Source of the DNA: UBA2241 sp963777895
GTDB lineage: Bacteria > Actinomycetota > Thermoleophilia > UBA2241
Direction: 5' to 3'
Length of the DNA stretch: 64,000 bases
NCBI GenBank assembly: GCA_963777895.1
Contig: CAVZSF010000004.1
Coordinates: 62,001 to 126,000 of the forward strand
Part shown: positions 17,850-26,897 of the stretch, one piece after another
Position numbering within the stretch: the stretch's first letter is position 1
Layout of the letters: each line of letters begins with the position of its first letter
Notes under the pieces: generated by a model
The model's database searches: none
Told to the model about the DNA's origin: nothing
The model's input: the letters and a program-made list of their open reading frames with translations, nothing else
Position numbers and translations under genes: made by a program

Positions 17850-18888
17850 GTGAGCGACAAGGTCCGCGTCGGCGTGGTCGGGCTCGGTTACTGGGGCCCC
17901 AACCTCGCGCGCAACTTCGACCGTCTGCCCGATGCCGAGCTCGCCTACTGCTGCGACCTCGAGGAGGCCAACCTCGCCAAGGCGCGGAGCCTCTACCCGC
18001 AAGGCCGTCGTCACGAACGACCTCGAGCAGCTGCTCGCAGACGACGCGCTGGATGCGGTCGTGGTCGCCACATCCGTGCCGACCCACTACCCGCTCGGCA
18101 AGCGCGTCCTGGAGGCGGGCAAGCACGCCTTCATCGAGAAACCCATCGCCTTGAAGGCGGCCGACGCCGAGGACCTCATCGCCACGGCGTCGGCCCAGGG
18201 CGTCAAGCTCATGGTCGGCCACCTGCTCGAGTACCACCCGGCGGTCGCCAAGATGAAGGAGCTCATCGACGCCGGCGAGCTCGGGCGCATCTTCTATGCC
18301 TACGCGAACCGCCTGAACCTGGGCAAGGTCCGCAAGGACGAGAACGCCCTCTGGAGCCTCGGGCCGCACGACATCTCCGTCATCAACTACCTCACGGGGG
18401 ACGAGCCCGAGGAGGTCACCGCCCGCGGCGAGTGCTACCTGCAGGATGACGTCGAGGACGTCGTCTTCGGTTACATCCGCTATGCGAGCGGGATGGTCGG
18501 CCATCTGCATGTGAGCTGGCTCGACCCGCACAAGAGCCGAAAGATCACCGTGGTGGGCGAGAGGAAGATGGTGGTCTTCGACGACATGGAATCGGACCGC
18601 AAGATCACGGTCTACGACAAGGGCGCCACGACGACGCGCACCAAGTTCGAGACCTACGACGAGTTTGTGAGCCTGCACTTCGGCGACATCCACATCCCGA
18701 AGATCGGCAGCGAAGAGCCGCTTCGTGTTGAGTGCCAGCACTTTGTGGACTGCGTCCTCAAGGACGAACAACCGCGCAGCGACGGGCACGATGCGCTCAA
18801 CGTGGTGCGTGTGCTCGAGGCCATGGAGCGCAGCCTGCGCGACGGGGGACGTCCGGTGAGGACGGCCGATCTCACGGCGGGGTCATGA
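17850..18888 (+). CDS. Gfo/Idh/MocA oxidoreductase (WbpB-like), one frame break
   Basis: NAD-dependent sugar oxidoreductase, about 345 residues when joined. The Rossmann start VRVGVVGLGYWGPNLARNFD is in the first frame. From about 18000 the second frame continues with KAVVTNDLEQLLADDALDAV, GKHAFIEKPIA (the conserved EKP catalytic Lys) and MVGHLLEYHPAV. The shift of one extra base lies at about 17996-18004 (CCCGCAAGGCC). In this context it likely oxidises C3 of UDP-GlcNAcA before transamination. GTG at 17850, 13 bp after wbpA, with AAAGGA upstream. Confidence 0.85.
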
Positions 18889-18907
18889 CGGCGGGGGAGG
18901 CCCGACC

Positions 18908-19621
18908 GTGAGCCTGCGGCCGTCCGATCTCGGCCAGAACCTGCTGCTCGGCGAGAACGTGACGATCGGCGAGGGCGTCGTCTTCGGCGCCAACGTGATC
19001 GTGCACGACGACACCGTGATCGGTGACGCTTGCTACGTGCAGGACGGCGCCGTGCTCGGCAAGGTGCCGAGCCTCTCGCCGTCCTCCACCGCGAAGCGCG
19101 GCGAGCTGCCCGGGCTCGAGCTGGGCGCCGGTTGCGTCGTATCCACCGGCGCCGTGCTCTACCGCGGCGCCACGCTCGGCAAGGGTTGCATCGTCGGCGA
19201 CCTCGCCGGTGTGCGGGAGCGCTGCGTGCTGGGCGAGCGGGTCGTCGTGGGGCGGGGCTCCTGCGTCGAGAACGACACCACGATCGGCGACTTCACCAAG
19301 ATCCAGTCGAACGCCTACATCACGGCCTACATGACGATCGAGGACCACGTCTTCATCGCCCCGTGCGTGCAGACGACCAACGACAACTTCATGGGGCGCA
19401 CCGAGAAGCGCCACAAGCTGATCAAGGGCGCGACCATCCGCCGCGGTGCCCGCGTCGGCGGCGGCGTGGTCCTCTGCCCCGGCATCGAGATCGGCGAAGA
19501 GGCCTTCATCGCGGCCGGCGCGGTCGTGACCAAGGACGCGCCGGCCCGCAAGGTGCTCATGGGCGTGCCGGCGCGCGTCGTGCGCGACGTCCCCGAGGAC
19601 GAGCTGCTCGAGAACCAGTGA
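18908..19621 (+). CDS. Left-handed beta-helix N-acetyltransferase (WbpD-like)
   Basis: 237 residues of hexapeptide repeats ([LIV]-G-x4): LLGENVTIGEGVVFGANVIV, TVIGDACYVQDGAVLGKVPS, TLGKGCIVGDL, CPGIEIGEEAFIAAGAVVTK and a closing LMGVPARVVRDVPEDEL. This is the fold of WbpD/WlbB-type acetyltransferases, which acetylate the 3-amino group of UDP-GlcNAc3NA using acetyl-CoA. GTG at 18908. The matching aminotransferase (WbpE) and epimerase (WbpI) are not in the window, so the assigned product depends on genes elsewhere. Confidence 0.85.
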   Translation: MSLRPSDLGQNLLLGENVTIGEGVVFGANVIVHDDTVIGDACYVQDGAVLGKVPSLSPSSTAKRGELPGLELGAGCVVSTGAVLYRGATLGKGCIVGDLAGVRERCVLGERVVVGRGSCVENDTTIGDFTKIQSNAYITAYMTIEDHVFIAPCVQTTNDNFMGRTEKRHKLIKGATIRRGARVGGGVVLCPGIEIGEEAFIAAGAVVTKDAPARKVLMGVPARVVRDVPEDELLENQ

Positions 19622-19627
19622 GGCGAG

Positions 19628-19655
19628 GGGCGGCCGCCGGTCACGGCGGCCGCCC
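19628..19655 (+). terminator. 12-bp perfect GC hairpin after the UDP-sugar genes
   Basis: 19628-19639 pairs with 19644-19655, loop GTCA, beginning 7 bp after the stop codon. No T-run. The same GTCA loop recurs in the 28-bp hairpin at 38574. Confidence 0.65.
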
Positions 19656-19757
19656 GCCTCCGCCCCGCTCGCGCTCTCGCCTCCTTCTTGGTGTTCGGGC
19701 CGAACTCCCTGGGTCTGACGACACCGCCCGTTTTCGCCAGGGAACACTGAGCCTGCA

Positions 19758-20498
19758 ATGAGCGTCGACCCCAGAACATCGTCTCGCCAGTCCCGCCGCC
19801 AGCCGGGCCCCTCCGGCGGCTCGGCTCCCCCCTCATTCGGCAGCCAGGCGGGGGCGGTCCGCTTCACGCGCAAGTGGTTCGTCGTCGCGATGGCAGGCGC
19901 AGCAGCTGCGGTCGTCGGCCTTGCCGAGCTCTTCCGGCGCTCCGGCACGAGCATCAAGGGCGCGGTGACCGCCCCCGACAGCCTTTTCGGCGCGTTTCCC
20001 GTGCGCACCGCAGAACGCACCGTCCCCGCGACGGCGCCCGAGGACTGGGTCGTGACCGTCGACGGCATGGTCGAGCGGCCGCTGACCATCGACAACGCAC
20101 GCTGGCAGGCACTGACCCGCTTCCAGCAGACGGTGGACTTCCACTGCGTCGAGGGCTGGTCGGTCGGCGACGTGAGGTGGGAGGGAGTGACGCCGGCCAC
20201 CATTCTCGACGAGGCCGGCGTCCGGCCCGAGGCGACCCACGTCGTCTTCCACGCCGAGGGCGGCGTGTACGACGACAGCCTCCCGCTCGACCTGGTGCGG
20301 GACGCGCAGACCGTGCTGGCCGACACGCTGAACGACGAGCCGCTGCCCGCCGAGCACGGCGGGCCGATCCGGCTCGTCGTCCCCAGCCAGCTCGGCTACA
20401 AGAGCGTCAAGTGGGTCGTGCGCCTGGAGCTCACCGACAAGCCGCCGGAAGGCTACTGGGAGCAGCGCGGCTACCCGGTCGACGCGCCTGTCGGCTGA
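19758..20498 (+). CDS. Molybdopterin-dependent oxidoreductase, sulfite-oxidase fold, membrane-anchored
   Basis: 246 residues. A Ser/Pro-rich, basic N-terminus leads to a hydrophobic span (WFVVAMAGAAAAVVGLAELF), either an anchor or a signal sequence without a clear twin-arginine. The catalytic domain shows DWVVTVDGMVERPLTI, the Mo-ligand Cys in TVDFHCVEGWSVGDVRWEGV, and HGGPIRLVVPSQLGYKSVKW. This is the short YedY/MsrP-like form lacking the dimerisation domain. Likely an oxidoreductase acting outside the membrane; substrate not deducible. ATG at 19758. No haem partner adjoins it. Confidence 0.85.
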   Translation: MSVDPRTSSRQSRRQPGPSGGSAPPSFGSQAGAVRFTRKWFVVAMAGAAAAVVGLAELFRRSGTSIKGAVTAPDSLFGAFPVRTAERTVPATAPEDWVVTVDGMVERPLTIDNARWQALTRFQQTVDFHCVEGWSVGDVRWEGVTPATILDEAGVRPEATHVVFHAEGGVYDDSLPLDLVRDAQTVLADTLNDEPLPAEHGGPIRLVVPSQLGYKSVKWVVRLELTDKPPEGYWEQRGYPVDAPVG

Positions 20499-20712
20499 GG
20501 CGCAGTCCTCGCCGGCACGAACCCTTGTGTTCTCGCACAACGGCAGTAATGTCGACGTGCGACGTCTTGGCTGAGACACCCTGTCGGAACGACGTCGCTG
20601 AGGGGCCAGAAAGGGGGGAGCCAAGAGGGGACAGTTCGTTCGCCGGCCGGACGCCCGGCCCCGTGCCGGTTCGTCCGACCCACCTTGTCGCGCACGGATA
20701 GGGAGGGACAGA

Positions 20713-22452
20713 TTGGCAGCGGACGAGGCACATCAGGAGCATCACCTGTTCCATGACGAGATGGATGCGCAGCATCGCAAAGACATGGAGCAGCTCGCGA
20801 AGTTCGGCTACAACCAGGAGCTGAAGCGCTCGCTCGGCTTCTTCTCGACCTTCGCCATCGCCTTCAGCTTCATCTCCGCCACCAACGGCTTCTACGCACT
20901 CTTCTACTACGGCCTGGACATCGGCGGCCCCGCCGGGCTGATCTGGCAGTGGCCGATCATCGTCTTCGGCCAGTTCATGGTCGCGCTGGTGTTCGCCGAG
21001 GCGGCTTCGCACTACCCGCTGGCCGGCGGCGTGTACCAGTGGGCCAAACGTTTCATGGGTGGCAGCTACGGCTGGTTCGTCGCGTGGCTGTTCGCCGCCG
21101 CTCTGGTGGTGACGGTCACGGCCGTCAGCTTCGGCGTTGCGCCGATCGTCTGCGCGCTCATGGGTTGGGATTCGAGCAACACGACCACGCTGCTCTGGAT
21201 CGCGGTCTGCTTCGCCGTGGGGCCCATGGTGCTGAACATCCTCAGCGTCAAGGTGACGGCGTTCTTCAACAACATCGGGACGGTGACCGAGATCATCGGC
21301 CTCGTCGTGATCTCCATCGCGCTGTACGCCGCCGTGATCTTCGGCAAGGCCGATCATCAGAGCCTCGGTGTGCTGTTCGACACGACTCCGGGCGCCGGGC
21401 CGGACGCGCTCTTCGGCTACGGCAGCATCTTCCTTGCCTCGATGCTCACCGGCGCCTGGGTGCTCTACGGGTTCGACACCGCGGGCGGCCTCGCCGAGGA
21501 GACCATCAACCCGACCCGCGAAGTGCCTCGCGCCATGCTCACGGCGATCGGCATCACCGCCGTGATCAGCGCCTTCTGGCTGATCGCGATGGTCCTCGCC
21601 ATCCCGGACGTCGCCAAGACGCAGGCTCAAGGTACCGAGGCCATCGCCTACATCTTCGACGCGCACTTCCCGACATGGGTGACGGATGCCTTCCTGATCT
21701 CGGTGTGCGTGGCGATCTTCGTGTGCTGCCTCGCCATCCAGGCGGCCACGACGCGGCTGCTGTTCGCCTACGGCCGCGACAAGATGGTGCCCGCCTCGAA
21801 GTTCTTCGGCTACGTGCACCCCAGCACCAGGACGCCGATGGCCTCTGCCATCTTCGTCGCCGTGGCGGCGGTGGTCGTGCTCCTCTACGTGAACCTGGGG
21901 GGCAGCGACCCCTTCATCGCCATCGCACGTGTCACCGCGTGGGCCACGGCCGGCACCTACATCGCCTATCAGATGGTGGTCCTCGGCGGCCTGATCGCGC
22001 GCGGCAGGGGCTGGCCCAAGGACAAGGCCTATTTCAACCTGGGCAAGTGGGGCTGGCCGGTCAACATCATCGCGTTCGTGTACGGCGTGTTCATGATCGT
22101 CAACCTGGCGTGGCCGCGCACTCCCGACGCCGCCTGGTACGACAACTACCTCGTGGTCGTCTCGCTGGTCGTCGTCCTCGTCGCCGGCGTCATCGTGTAC
22201 ATCATCCAGCGCGCCAGGGGTGTCGACCTGAGCGCGACGATCCACGAGATCGAGCTGCCCGGGGCGGCCGCGGCTCCGGCGGCTGAGCCGGCGCCCGCCG
22301 CCTTCACTGTGGCGCCGGAAGGAACGACCGGTCCGGGCGTCGTGACCATGTCGCCGGACGCTCCGGCGGAGCCGCCGATGATCGACGGCACGCCGCCCGG
22401 CGGCGGCCCCGACGTTGCTCCGCCAGGGCCGGGAGGCGCGTCCAGCGTCTAG
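20713..22452 (+). CDS. APC-family amino acid/amine permease
   Basis: 579 residues with about 12 membrane spans from residue 40 to 500, first GFFSTFAIAFSFISATNGFY, and the APC signature FAEAASHYPLAGGVYQWAKR. Later features are GFDTAGGLAEETINPTREVP and LFAYGRDKMVPASKFFGYVH. Closest in pattern to GABA/choline-type permeases (BAT1/UGA4 group) that take up amines or amino acids. An unusual Pro/Ala-rich tail of about 70 residues follows the last span. TTG at 20713 with GGGAGGGA upstream. The 214-bp space before it has no identified element. It ends in TAG. Confidence 0.9.
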   Translation: MAADEAHQEHHLFHDEMDAQHRKDMEQLAKFGYNQELKRSLGFFSTFAIAFSFISATNGFYALFYYGLDIGGPAGLIWQWPIIVFGQFMVALVFAEAASHYPLAGGVYQWAKRFMGGSYGWFVAWLFAAALVVTVTAVSFGVAPIVCALMGWDSSNTTTLLWIAVCFAVGPMVLNILSVKVTAFFNNIGTVTEIIGLVVISIALYAAVIFGKADHQSLGVLFDTTPGAGPDALFGYGSIFLASMLTGAWVLYGFDTAGGLAEETINPTREVPRAMLTAIGITAVISAFWLIAMVLAIPDVAKTQAQGTEAIAYIFDAHFPTWVTDAFLISVCVAIFVCCLAIQAATTRLLFAYGRDKMVPASKFFGYVHPSTRTPMASAIFVAVAAVVVLLYVNLGGSDPFIAIARVTAWATAGTYIAYQMVVLGGLIARGRGWPKDKAYFNLGKWGWPVNIIAFVYGVFMIVNLAWPRTPDAAWYDNYLVVVSLVVVLVAGVIVYIIQRARGVDLSATIHEIELPGAAAAPAAEPAPAAFTVAPEGTTGPGVVTMSPDAPAEPPMIDGTPPGGGPDVAPPGPGGASSV

Positions 22453-22510
22453 CCTGGTAAGCGCCGGCTTGAGCCGATTGCCAGCGGCCGGCGCCGCTTG
22501 AGAGCAAAGA

Positions 22511-22541
22511 AGGGGCGGGAGGGCCAAGCCCTCCCGCCCCT
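22511..22541. terminator. 14-bp perfect hairpin between convergent genes
   Basis: 22511-22524 pairs with 22528-22541, loop CAA. It serves the permease gene (plus) and the peptide/decarboxylase genes (minus); the peptide stop at 22543 directly abuts it. Confidence 0.75.
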
Positions 22542-22542
22542 C

Positions 22543-22706
22543 TCACGTTCTGCTCTGTATGCCCTGGACGGGCAGGCAGTCGCCCCCAGGGGGGTGACCT
22601 GGGGCCGGCCGATCGGCACGCCCTCGGCGGCTTGGGCCGTCGGTCCGAGCCCGTCGTCGACGGGCCGGCCGTCGACCTTGGGCGCCTCCGGCTCCTCCTC
22701 GTTCAT
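22543..22706 (-). CDS. Small acidic peptide downstream of the PLP decarboxylase (frame break)
   Basis: About 54 residues if one missing base is allowed in the C5/G6 run at 22583-22594. The first frame begins MNEEEPEAPKVDGRPVDDG with GC-rich third positions. Beyond the run the neighbouring frame ends GGDCLPVQGIQSRT at a TGA placed one base before the terminator hairpin. Read without the correction, the frame would run through the terminator, which argues for the break. ATG at 22706 with GGGGGAG upstream, 49 bp after the decarboxylase stop. It is acidic at the front, ends in a Gly-Gly followed by a Cys-containing tail, and matches no family I recognise. A carrier or precursor peptide is conceivable but unproven. 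Confidence 0.4.
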
Positions 22707-22754
22707 GGCTCCCCTGACTTGTGCCCTCGCCGCCCTGCGCGCCGGCCAATGCCT

Positions 22755-24032
22755 CTAGTGCCGGTCGCCCAGCCAGACGACCTGCGGTGCGGGCCGCAGG
22801 CAATGCTCGTGCCAGGTGGGCTGGCAATACGAGCCGACGCCGAGGATGGCGACGATGTCACCCTCCTCCAACGGCGGCAGCGGGTAGTCCTCGGCGAAAA
22901 TGTCTGGTCCCTCGTTGATGTGACTTGTCAGCGTGAAGGTCGCGGCGCGAGGCGCGTCGGCGGCGCGGCAGAGCACGGTCTCGACGAACTCCCTGTAGAC
23001 GAAGCACAGGTTCATGATGTTCCAGCCGCAGTCGAGGCCGGCGAAGATGGCGCTGCCGTCGCCGGCCGCACTTCGGTCCTCCAGCGTGACGACCTCGGCG
23101 AGCAGCACGCCGGCGTTCTTTGAGAAGAACTCGCCCGGTTCGACGGCGATGGTGACGCCCAGAGTGCCGAGATGCCGGTCGAGCACCGCCGCGTAGGCGT
23201 CGAGGTCCAGCGGCTGCTGGCCCTGCATCATCACGGCGGCGAGACCGCCACCCGCGTTGACCTCCCGCAGCGGGCAGCCCAGTTCAAGGGCGCGGCGCAC
23301 CATGGCGGCGGCCGCGCCCACGGCGCGGTCGAACGCCGGCAGGTCGTCCGTGAGCAGGTGGTGGGAGACGTGGAAGTGGATGGTGTCGACAGTCAGGCCG
23401 TAGGACTTGGCCACGGCTATCGCCTCGTCGAGGCGTTCCGGGTAGATGCCGAACTTGGTGGGCTTGTCGCCGCTGTAGAAGCTGATGCCGCTCTCGGGGC
23501 GGGCGGCGGAGACGCGGGGGTTGATGCGCAAGCCGATCGGGCCCCCGCCGCCCCGCCGCCCGTAGCGGTGGATCTGGCTGATGAGGTCGAGGTTCACGTG
23601 CACCCCGGCGGGCAGGATCACGTCGAGGTCCCGTTCCGAGAGGTTGGTGCCGGTGTAGCTGACCTCGTCCGCCGGGAAGCCGTGCTCCAGGGCGTACCGG
23701 ACCTCGCCGGGCGAGCAGACGTCGAGGCCGACGAAGTCGGGTGTGCCCGGCGCGCCGATGGTGCGGACCCGGTCGAGTACCTGCGGCTCGCGCTGTGCCT
23801 TCAGCGCGAGCCGCACCTTGTACCGGCGCGTAGCGCGCGCGAGCGAGCGCTGCAGCGCGCGCACGTTCTCCTCGATGTGTGTGAGGTCGTAGACGTACAG
23901 CGGCGTGCCGTGCTCGCGGGCGAGTTGCTCGGCGTCGCGGCCGGCGATGTGGAGGCGGCCGGCGGCCGCCTCCAGCCCCGGCCGCCGCCACCAGGTGCGG
24001 GGGTGCTCGCGCTCGATGACTGGCACGCTCAT
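22755..24032 (-). CDS. Fold-type III PLP-dependent decarboxylase (LysA/ODC-like)
   Basis: 425 residues. N-terminal alanine-racemase-like barrel with YVYDLTHIEENVRALQRSL and RLALKAQREPQVL, where the Lys in ALKAQ is the expected PLP Schiff-base position. Also present are GLDVCSPGEVRYALEHGF, FHVSHHLL and the Gly-rich phosphate loop REVNAGGGLA. The C-terminal beta domain has AGLDCGWNIMNLCFVY and ends with GVGSYCQPTWHEHCLRP, containing the Cys of the ODC/DapDC active site. Likely decarboxylates a diamino acid, but the divergent ends leave the substrate open. ATG at 24032. It is followed by a tiny peptide gene and faces an amine-type permease convergently. Confidence 0.85.
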   Translation of the reverse strand: MSVPVIEREHPRTWWRRPGLEAAAGRLHIAGRDAEQLAREHGTPLYVYDLTHIEENVRALQRSLARATRRYKVRLALKAQREPQVLDRVRTIGAPGTPDFVGLDVCSPGEVRYALEHGFPADEVSYTGTNLSERDLDVILPAGVHVNLDLISQIHRYGRRGGGGPIGLRINPRVSAARPESGISFYSGDKPTKFGIYPERLDEAIAVAKSYGLTVDTIHFHVSHHLLTDDLPAFDRAVGAAAAMVRRALELGCPLREVNAGGGLAAVMMQGQQPLDLDAYAAVLDRHLGTLGVTIAVEPGEFFSKNAGVLLAEVVTLEDRSAAGDGSAIFAGLDCGWNIMNLCFVYREFVETVLCRAADAPRAATFTLTSHINEGPDIFAEDYPLPPLEEGDIVAILGVGSYCQPTWHEHCLRPAPQVVWLGDRH

Positions 24033-24147
24033 GTCGTTACTGTCTCAGCCTCGGGCGCCGCCGTCCACTCGGCCCACGTGCAGGCTCGGCCACCTGTCGG
24101 CATCCGTCCGGCCCGTCGCAACTCGGGCGGAGCTGCGGGGGCTCGGC

Positions 24148-25760
24148 TCAGTCTGCCGCCTCGCCGGCCCGGACCGCCTTCAGGGAGTCCGCGATGCGGA
24201 GCAGATCGGCGCGCGTCACGTCGCCGGCGACCGTCACCAGGACCCCGTCGTGCACGACCCACAGATGCGGGGTCCCCAAGGGTGGCAGCGCCACCTTGGC
24301 CCGCGCTCCGGCAAGGGCGCCCGCGCCGAGGACGACCTCCTCAGGGCCGACGGTGGCGCCCCCGGCCGACGGGTCCTCGACGAACGGGTCCGCCAGCCAG
24401 TCCGGGTCCAGCCCAGCAGAGGGGCGCATCGTCACGGTGAGATGGAGGAAGCCTGCGCGGTAGCCGGCGGAGGTCACCTGATGGGAGATGACCTCGCGCG
24501 TCTCGCCGCTCGGAACCACGATCCACGTCGACGTTCGTGAGGCGAACCTGACGGATGTCGGGTGGAAACGCGTCGGCAGATAGCTGGGGACCACGGGCTC
24601 GTAACCCGCCAGAGAAGTGACGTCCAAAAGCGCGGCATCGCGGAAGCCGAAGTCGCTCTGCTCGGGCTTCACGCCTTTGCGGAACGCGAACTCGAAGGTC
24701 GAGGCAGGGACGCGACCGTTCACTCGCAGATTGCTGAGCGTCCAGACCTCGACGAGCTTGCCGCGCAGGTAGCTGGCCATCCGCACGGGAAGGTACGTGG
24801 CCAGGTCGACAGTGAACTGGAGCTTGTCGGCCAGGATGCCCGTGCTTGCTTCCCACACCTCCCCGTGGGCGTCGTACTCGATCTCGACCGGGCCGGGCTT
24901 GACCGGGGCCACGATGGTCAGCGCCGGCCGGCCCTCGTAGGTCGACTCCCTGACCTGCCCATTCTCGAGGCTGCTGAACGCGCTGGGCGAAGGACCGAAG
25001 GGAAGGAGCGCCGTCAGGTTGGCGTCGGGCGGTCCCGGCGGCGTACCCCGTGTTCTGCTCTGCCGTCTCTGCGCGCCAGCTGTGCGGGTAGCGCATCTCT
25101 GGACTGTAGAAGAGGGAGGTGCCCGCGACCTCGTCGCCGATCTGGATGTCTTTCGGCACGGCTCCGTGGGCCGGCTTACCCGTCACGCGGCGCACGAGCA
25201 ACTCATCATCCTGTTCCTCTGTGCTGAGCTCGTAGCTGACGTCCGATTCCCAGCGCGAACGCCCGTCGGCCGTGAGCGTCAGATCGTAGGGATAGTAGGG
25301 CGAGAGGGCGCCGACGGTGGCGCTGTCCAGGATCTCGTCGATGCTCGCGTCCCGCGGGCAGCTGGTCGTAGGGGATGTCCACGCTGGCCTGGCTCCACTC
25401 CCAGTGCGCGCGGAGGGCGCGGACCGTAGCCAGCGCGGTCCGCGCCTTCGCGACGACTTCAGCGGCGCTGGCGTCGGCAGGACCGCCGAGCTTGAGCAGC
25501 GGCTCGATGACGGGTGACTTCACCGCCGTGTCGCCGCCGCCGAGCAGCGAGACAGCGAGCACGACGGCCGCAGCTGCGGCGAAGACGGCGGCGGCGAGGA
25601 GCGGCCGGCGGCGCCACAGCGACCGCCGCCGGACGTCCCGCTTGATGCCCGCCGCCTCGATGCGCTGCCACAGCCGCTCGGTGAACTCAGGAACAGCCGG
25701 CGGGGCGTCGATGTGCGCCGCGAGGAGTTCGCCAAGTCGTTCATCGCGCGTCTCGTTCAT
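24148..25760 (-). CDS. Membrane-anchored sigma-factor partner protein A, two frame breaks
   Basis: About 536 residues once joined. The N-terminus (MNETRDERLGELLAAHIDAP) is a short cytoplasmic helix region. One span (RPLLAAAVFAAAAAVVLAVS) follows, then an extracytoplasmic part that recalls LolA/MucB-type domains (EPLLKLGGPADASAAEVVAK, then DVSYELSTEEQDDELLVRRV). It ends PHLWVVHDGVLVTVAGDVTR ahead of LLRIADSLKAVRAG. Single extra bases shift the frame near 25358 and near 25040. ATG at 25760 overlaps the ECF sigma stop by ATGA, so it is probably that sigma factor's regulator or co-acting sensor. Its C-terminus resembles the paralogue at 26898-28496. No zinc-binding anti-sigma motif was seen. Confidence 0.7.
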
Positions 25761-26419
25761 CGTCCCTCCTCCGTCCGTCCATTCTCGTCTGATGGCTGCT
25801 GCGCCGGCTCGCCGAGCTCTGCTCTTAGCCGGCGCCTCGCCGCGTTCAGGCGCGAGGCGACCGTGCCGACGGGGATGCCGAGCACGGTCGCGACCGTCTC
25901 GTAGTCGTAGCCGTCCCGGTCCACGAGCAAGATCGCGACCAGGTGCTCGGGATCGAGTGTGGCCAGGGCCCGCTCGAGCCGCAGCTTCACGCTGAGATCC
26001 TCATCGAGCTGCTGGTGAGACGCGGCATCGTCCTCGACAAGGTCCAGCGGGACGACGACGGCACGCTGCTTGCGCAGGAGTCCCAGACACGAGGTGTACG
26101 TGATGCGGTGGAGCCAGGTCCCGAGGGAGGCGTCGCCGCGGAAGGTGTGAAGGCTGCGGTACGTCTGAAGGAAGACGTCCTGCAGGATGTCGTCGACGGC
26201 GAGCCGGTCGCGGAGGATCTGATAGGCGAGCACCCGGAGCCGGGGCTCGTAGACGGCGACGATGGTCTCGAAGGCGGTGCGGTCGCCGTTGACGGCCGCG
26301 CGCAGGGTGAGGTCGTCCACCTCGCCTGACCGCGCCCTCCGTGTGCCTCCGGCTTCCCCCTCCGGGATGCGGCGCGGAACGCGCACCTCGTCTGTGGACA
26401 CCGCCAGCCCCCCGATCAC
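25757..26419 (-). CDS. ECF-type RNA polymerase sigma factor A
   Basis: 220 residues from GTG 26419, which has GGAGGA 7 nt upstream. Region 2: FETIVAVYEPRLRVLAYQIL, RLAVDDILQDVFLQTYRSLH and GTWLHRITYTSCLGLLRKQR. Region 4: LATLDPEHLVAILLVDRDGY and ETVATVLGIPVGTVASRLNA. It directs polymerase to a stress or envelope regulon, and the 4-bp overlap with its membrane partner suggests signalling from outside the cell. A longer open frame upstream to 26548 lacks a ribosome site. Confidence 0.93.
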   Translation of the reverse strand: MIGGLAVSTDEVRVPRRIPEGEAGGTRRARSGEVDDLTLRAAVNGDRTAFETIVAVYEPRLRVLAYQILRDRLAVDDILQDVFLQTYRSLHTFRGDASLGTWLHRITYTSCLGLLRKQRAVVVPLDLVEDDAASHQQLDEDLSVKLRLERALATLDPEHLVAILLVDRDGYDYETVATVLGIPVGTVASRLNAARRRLRAELGEPAQQPSDENGRTEEGR

Positions 26420-26615
26420 CCCAGGTCCTCCTCGTTGGCACAGTGTGTCATCTGGTTGGATGCGAGGGCGAGAGGCATCCTTCATGCCACCTGGTTGCGG
26501 GACGTCCCGATTCGCCGTTCCAAGGGCGCGCCGTCTGGCGTCGATCACGTCAACGGGGGTCTAGACACGGGCTGTAGACTGTGCCGCGCAAGTCCATCCC
26601 AAGGAGGACGCAACG

Positions 26616-26777
26616 ATGAAGTATCGCTGCACGGTCTGCGACTACATCTACGACCCTGAGGTCGGCGATCCCGACGGCGGGATCGAGCCCGGCACCGAAT
26701 TCGACGACATCCCGGACGACTGGGTCTGCCCCGAGTGCGGCGTCGAGAAGGACATGTTCGAGCCGGTCGAGGACTGA
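26616..26777 (+). CDS. Rubredoxin
   Basis: 53 residues, complete. The two iron-binding CxxC knuckles are RCTVCDYIYDPEVGDPDGG and DDWVCPECGVEKDMFEPVED, and the acidic linker is of standard length. It carries one electron in the cytoplasm, typically to peroxide- or oxygen-detoxifying enzymes. ATG at 26616 with AAGGAGG 9 nt upstream. It sits alone between two ECF sigma systems, divergent from one and convergent with the other's membrane partner; no rubrerythrin or desulfoferrodoxin is adjacent. Confidence 0.96.
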   Translation: MKYRCTVCDYIYDPEVGDPDGGIEPGTEFDDIPDDWVCPECGVEKDMFEPVED

Positions 26778-26848
26778 CGGGCGCATCGTGACCAGACCGG
26801 CGTGAGCCGGTCGAAGACGCACTGACTGGTCCGAGCCGGTCGAAGACG
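26760..26848 (+). repeat. Three copies of a short repeat at and after the rubredoxin 3' end
   Basis: GAGCCGGTCGA(G/A)GAC occurs at 26760 (the last codons of the gene), 26804 and 26833. The second and third copies are identical over 16 bases. They lie just before the bidirectional hairpin. Confidence 0.7.
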
Positions 26849-26853
26849 TGATG

Positions 26854-26889
26854 CGGGGCGGCGGAGTGCCCAGGCACTCCGCCGCCCCG
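26854..26889. terminator. 17-bp perfect hairpin between convergent genes
   Basis: 26854-26870 pairs with 26873-26889 around a two-base CA apex. It lies between rubredoxin (plus) and the membrane protein ending at 26898 (minus). Confidence 0.75.
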
Positions 26890-26897
26890 TTCCTTAC

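Noticed and set aside
15926..17860. 644-residue minus-strand open frame
   Set aside because: Only its last 179 residues (from 16465) look real; the rest is antisense to the UDP-sugar dehydrogenase.
20499..20712. Riboswitch ahead of the APC permease
   Set aside because: The leader is G-rich with some pairing, but no known riboswitch consensus could be matched.
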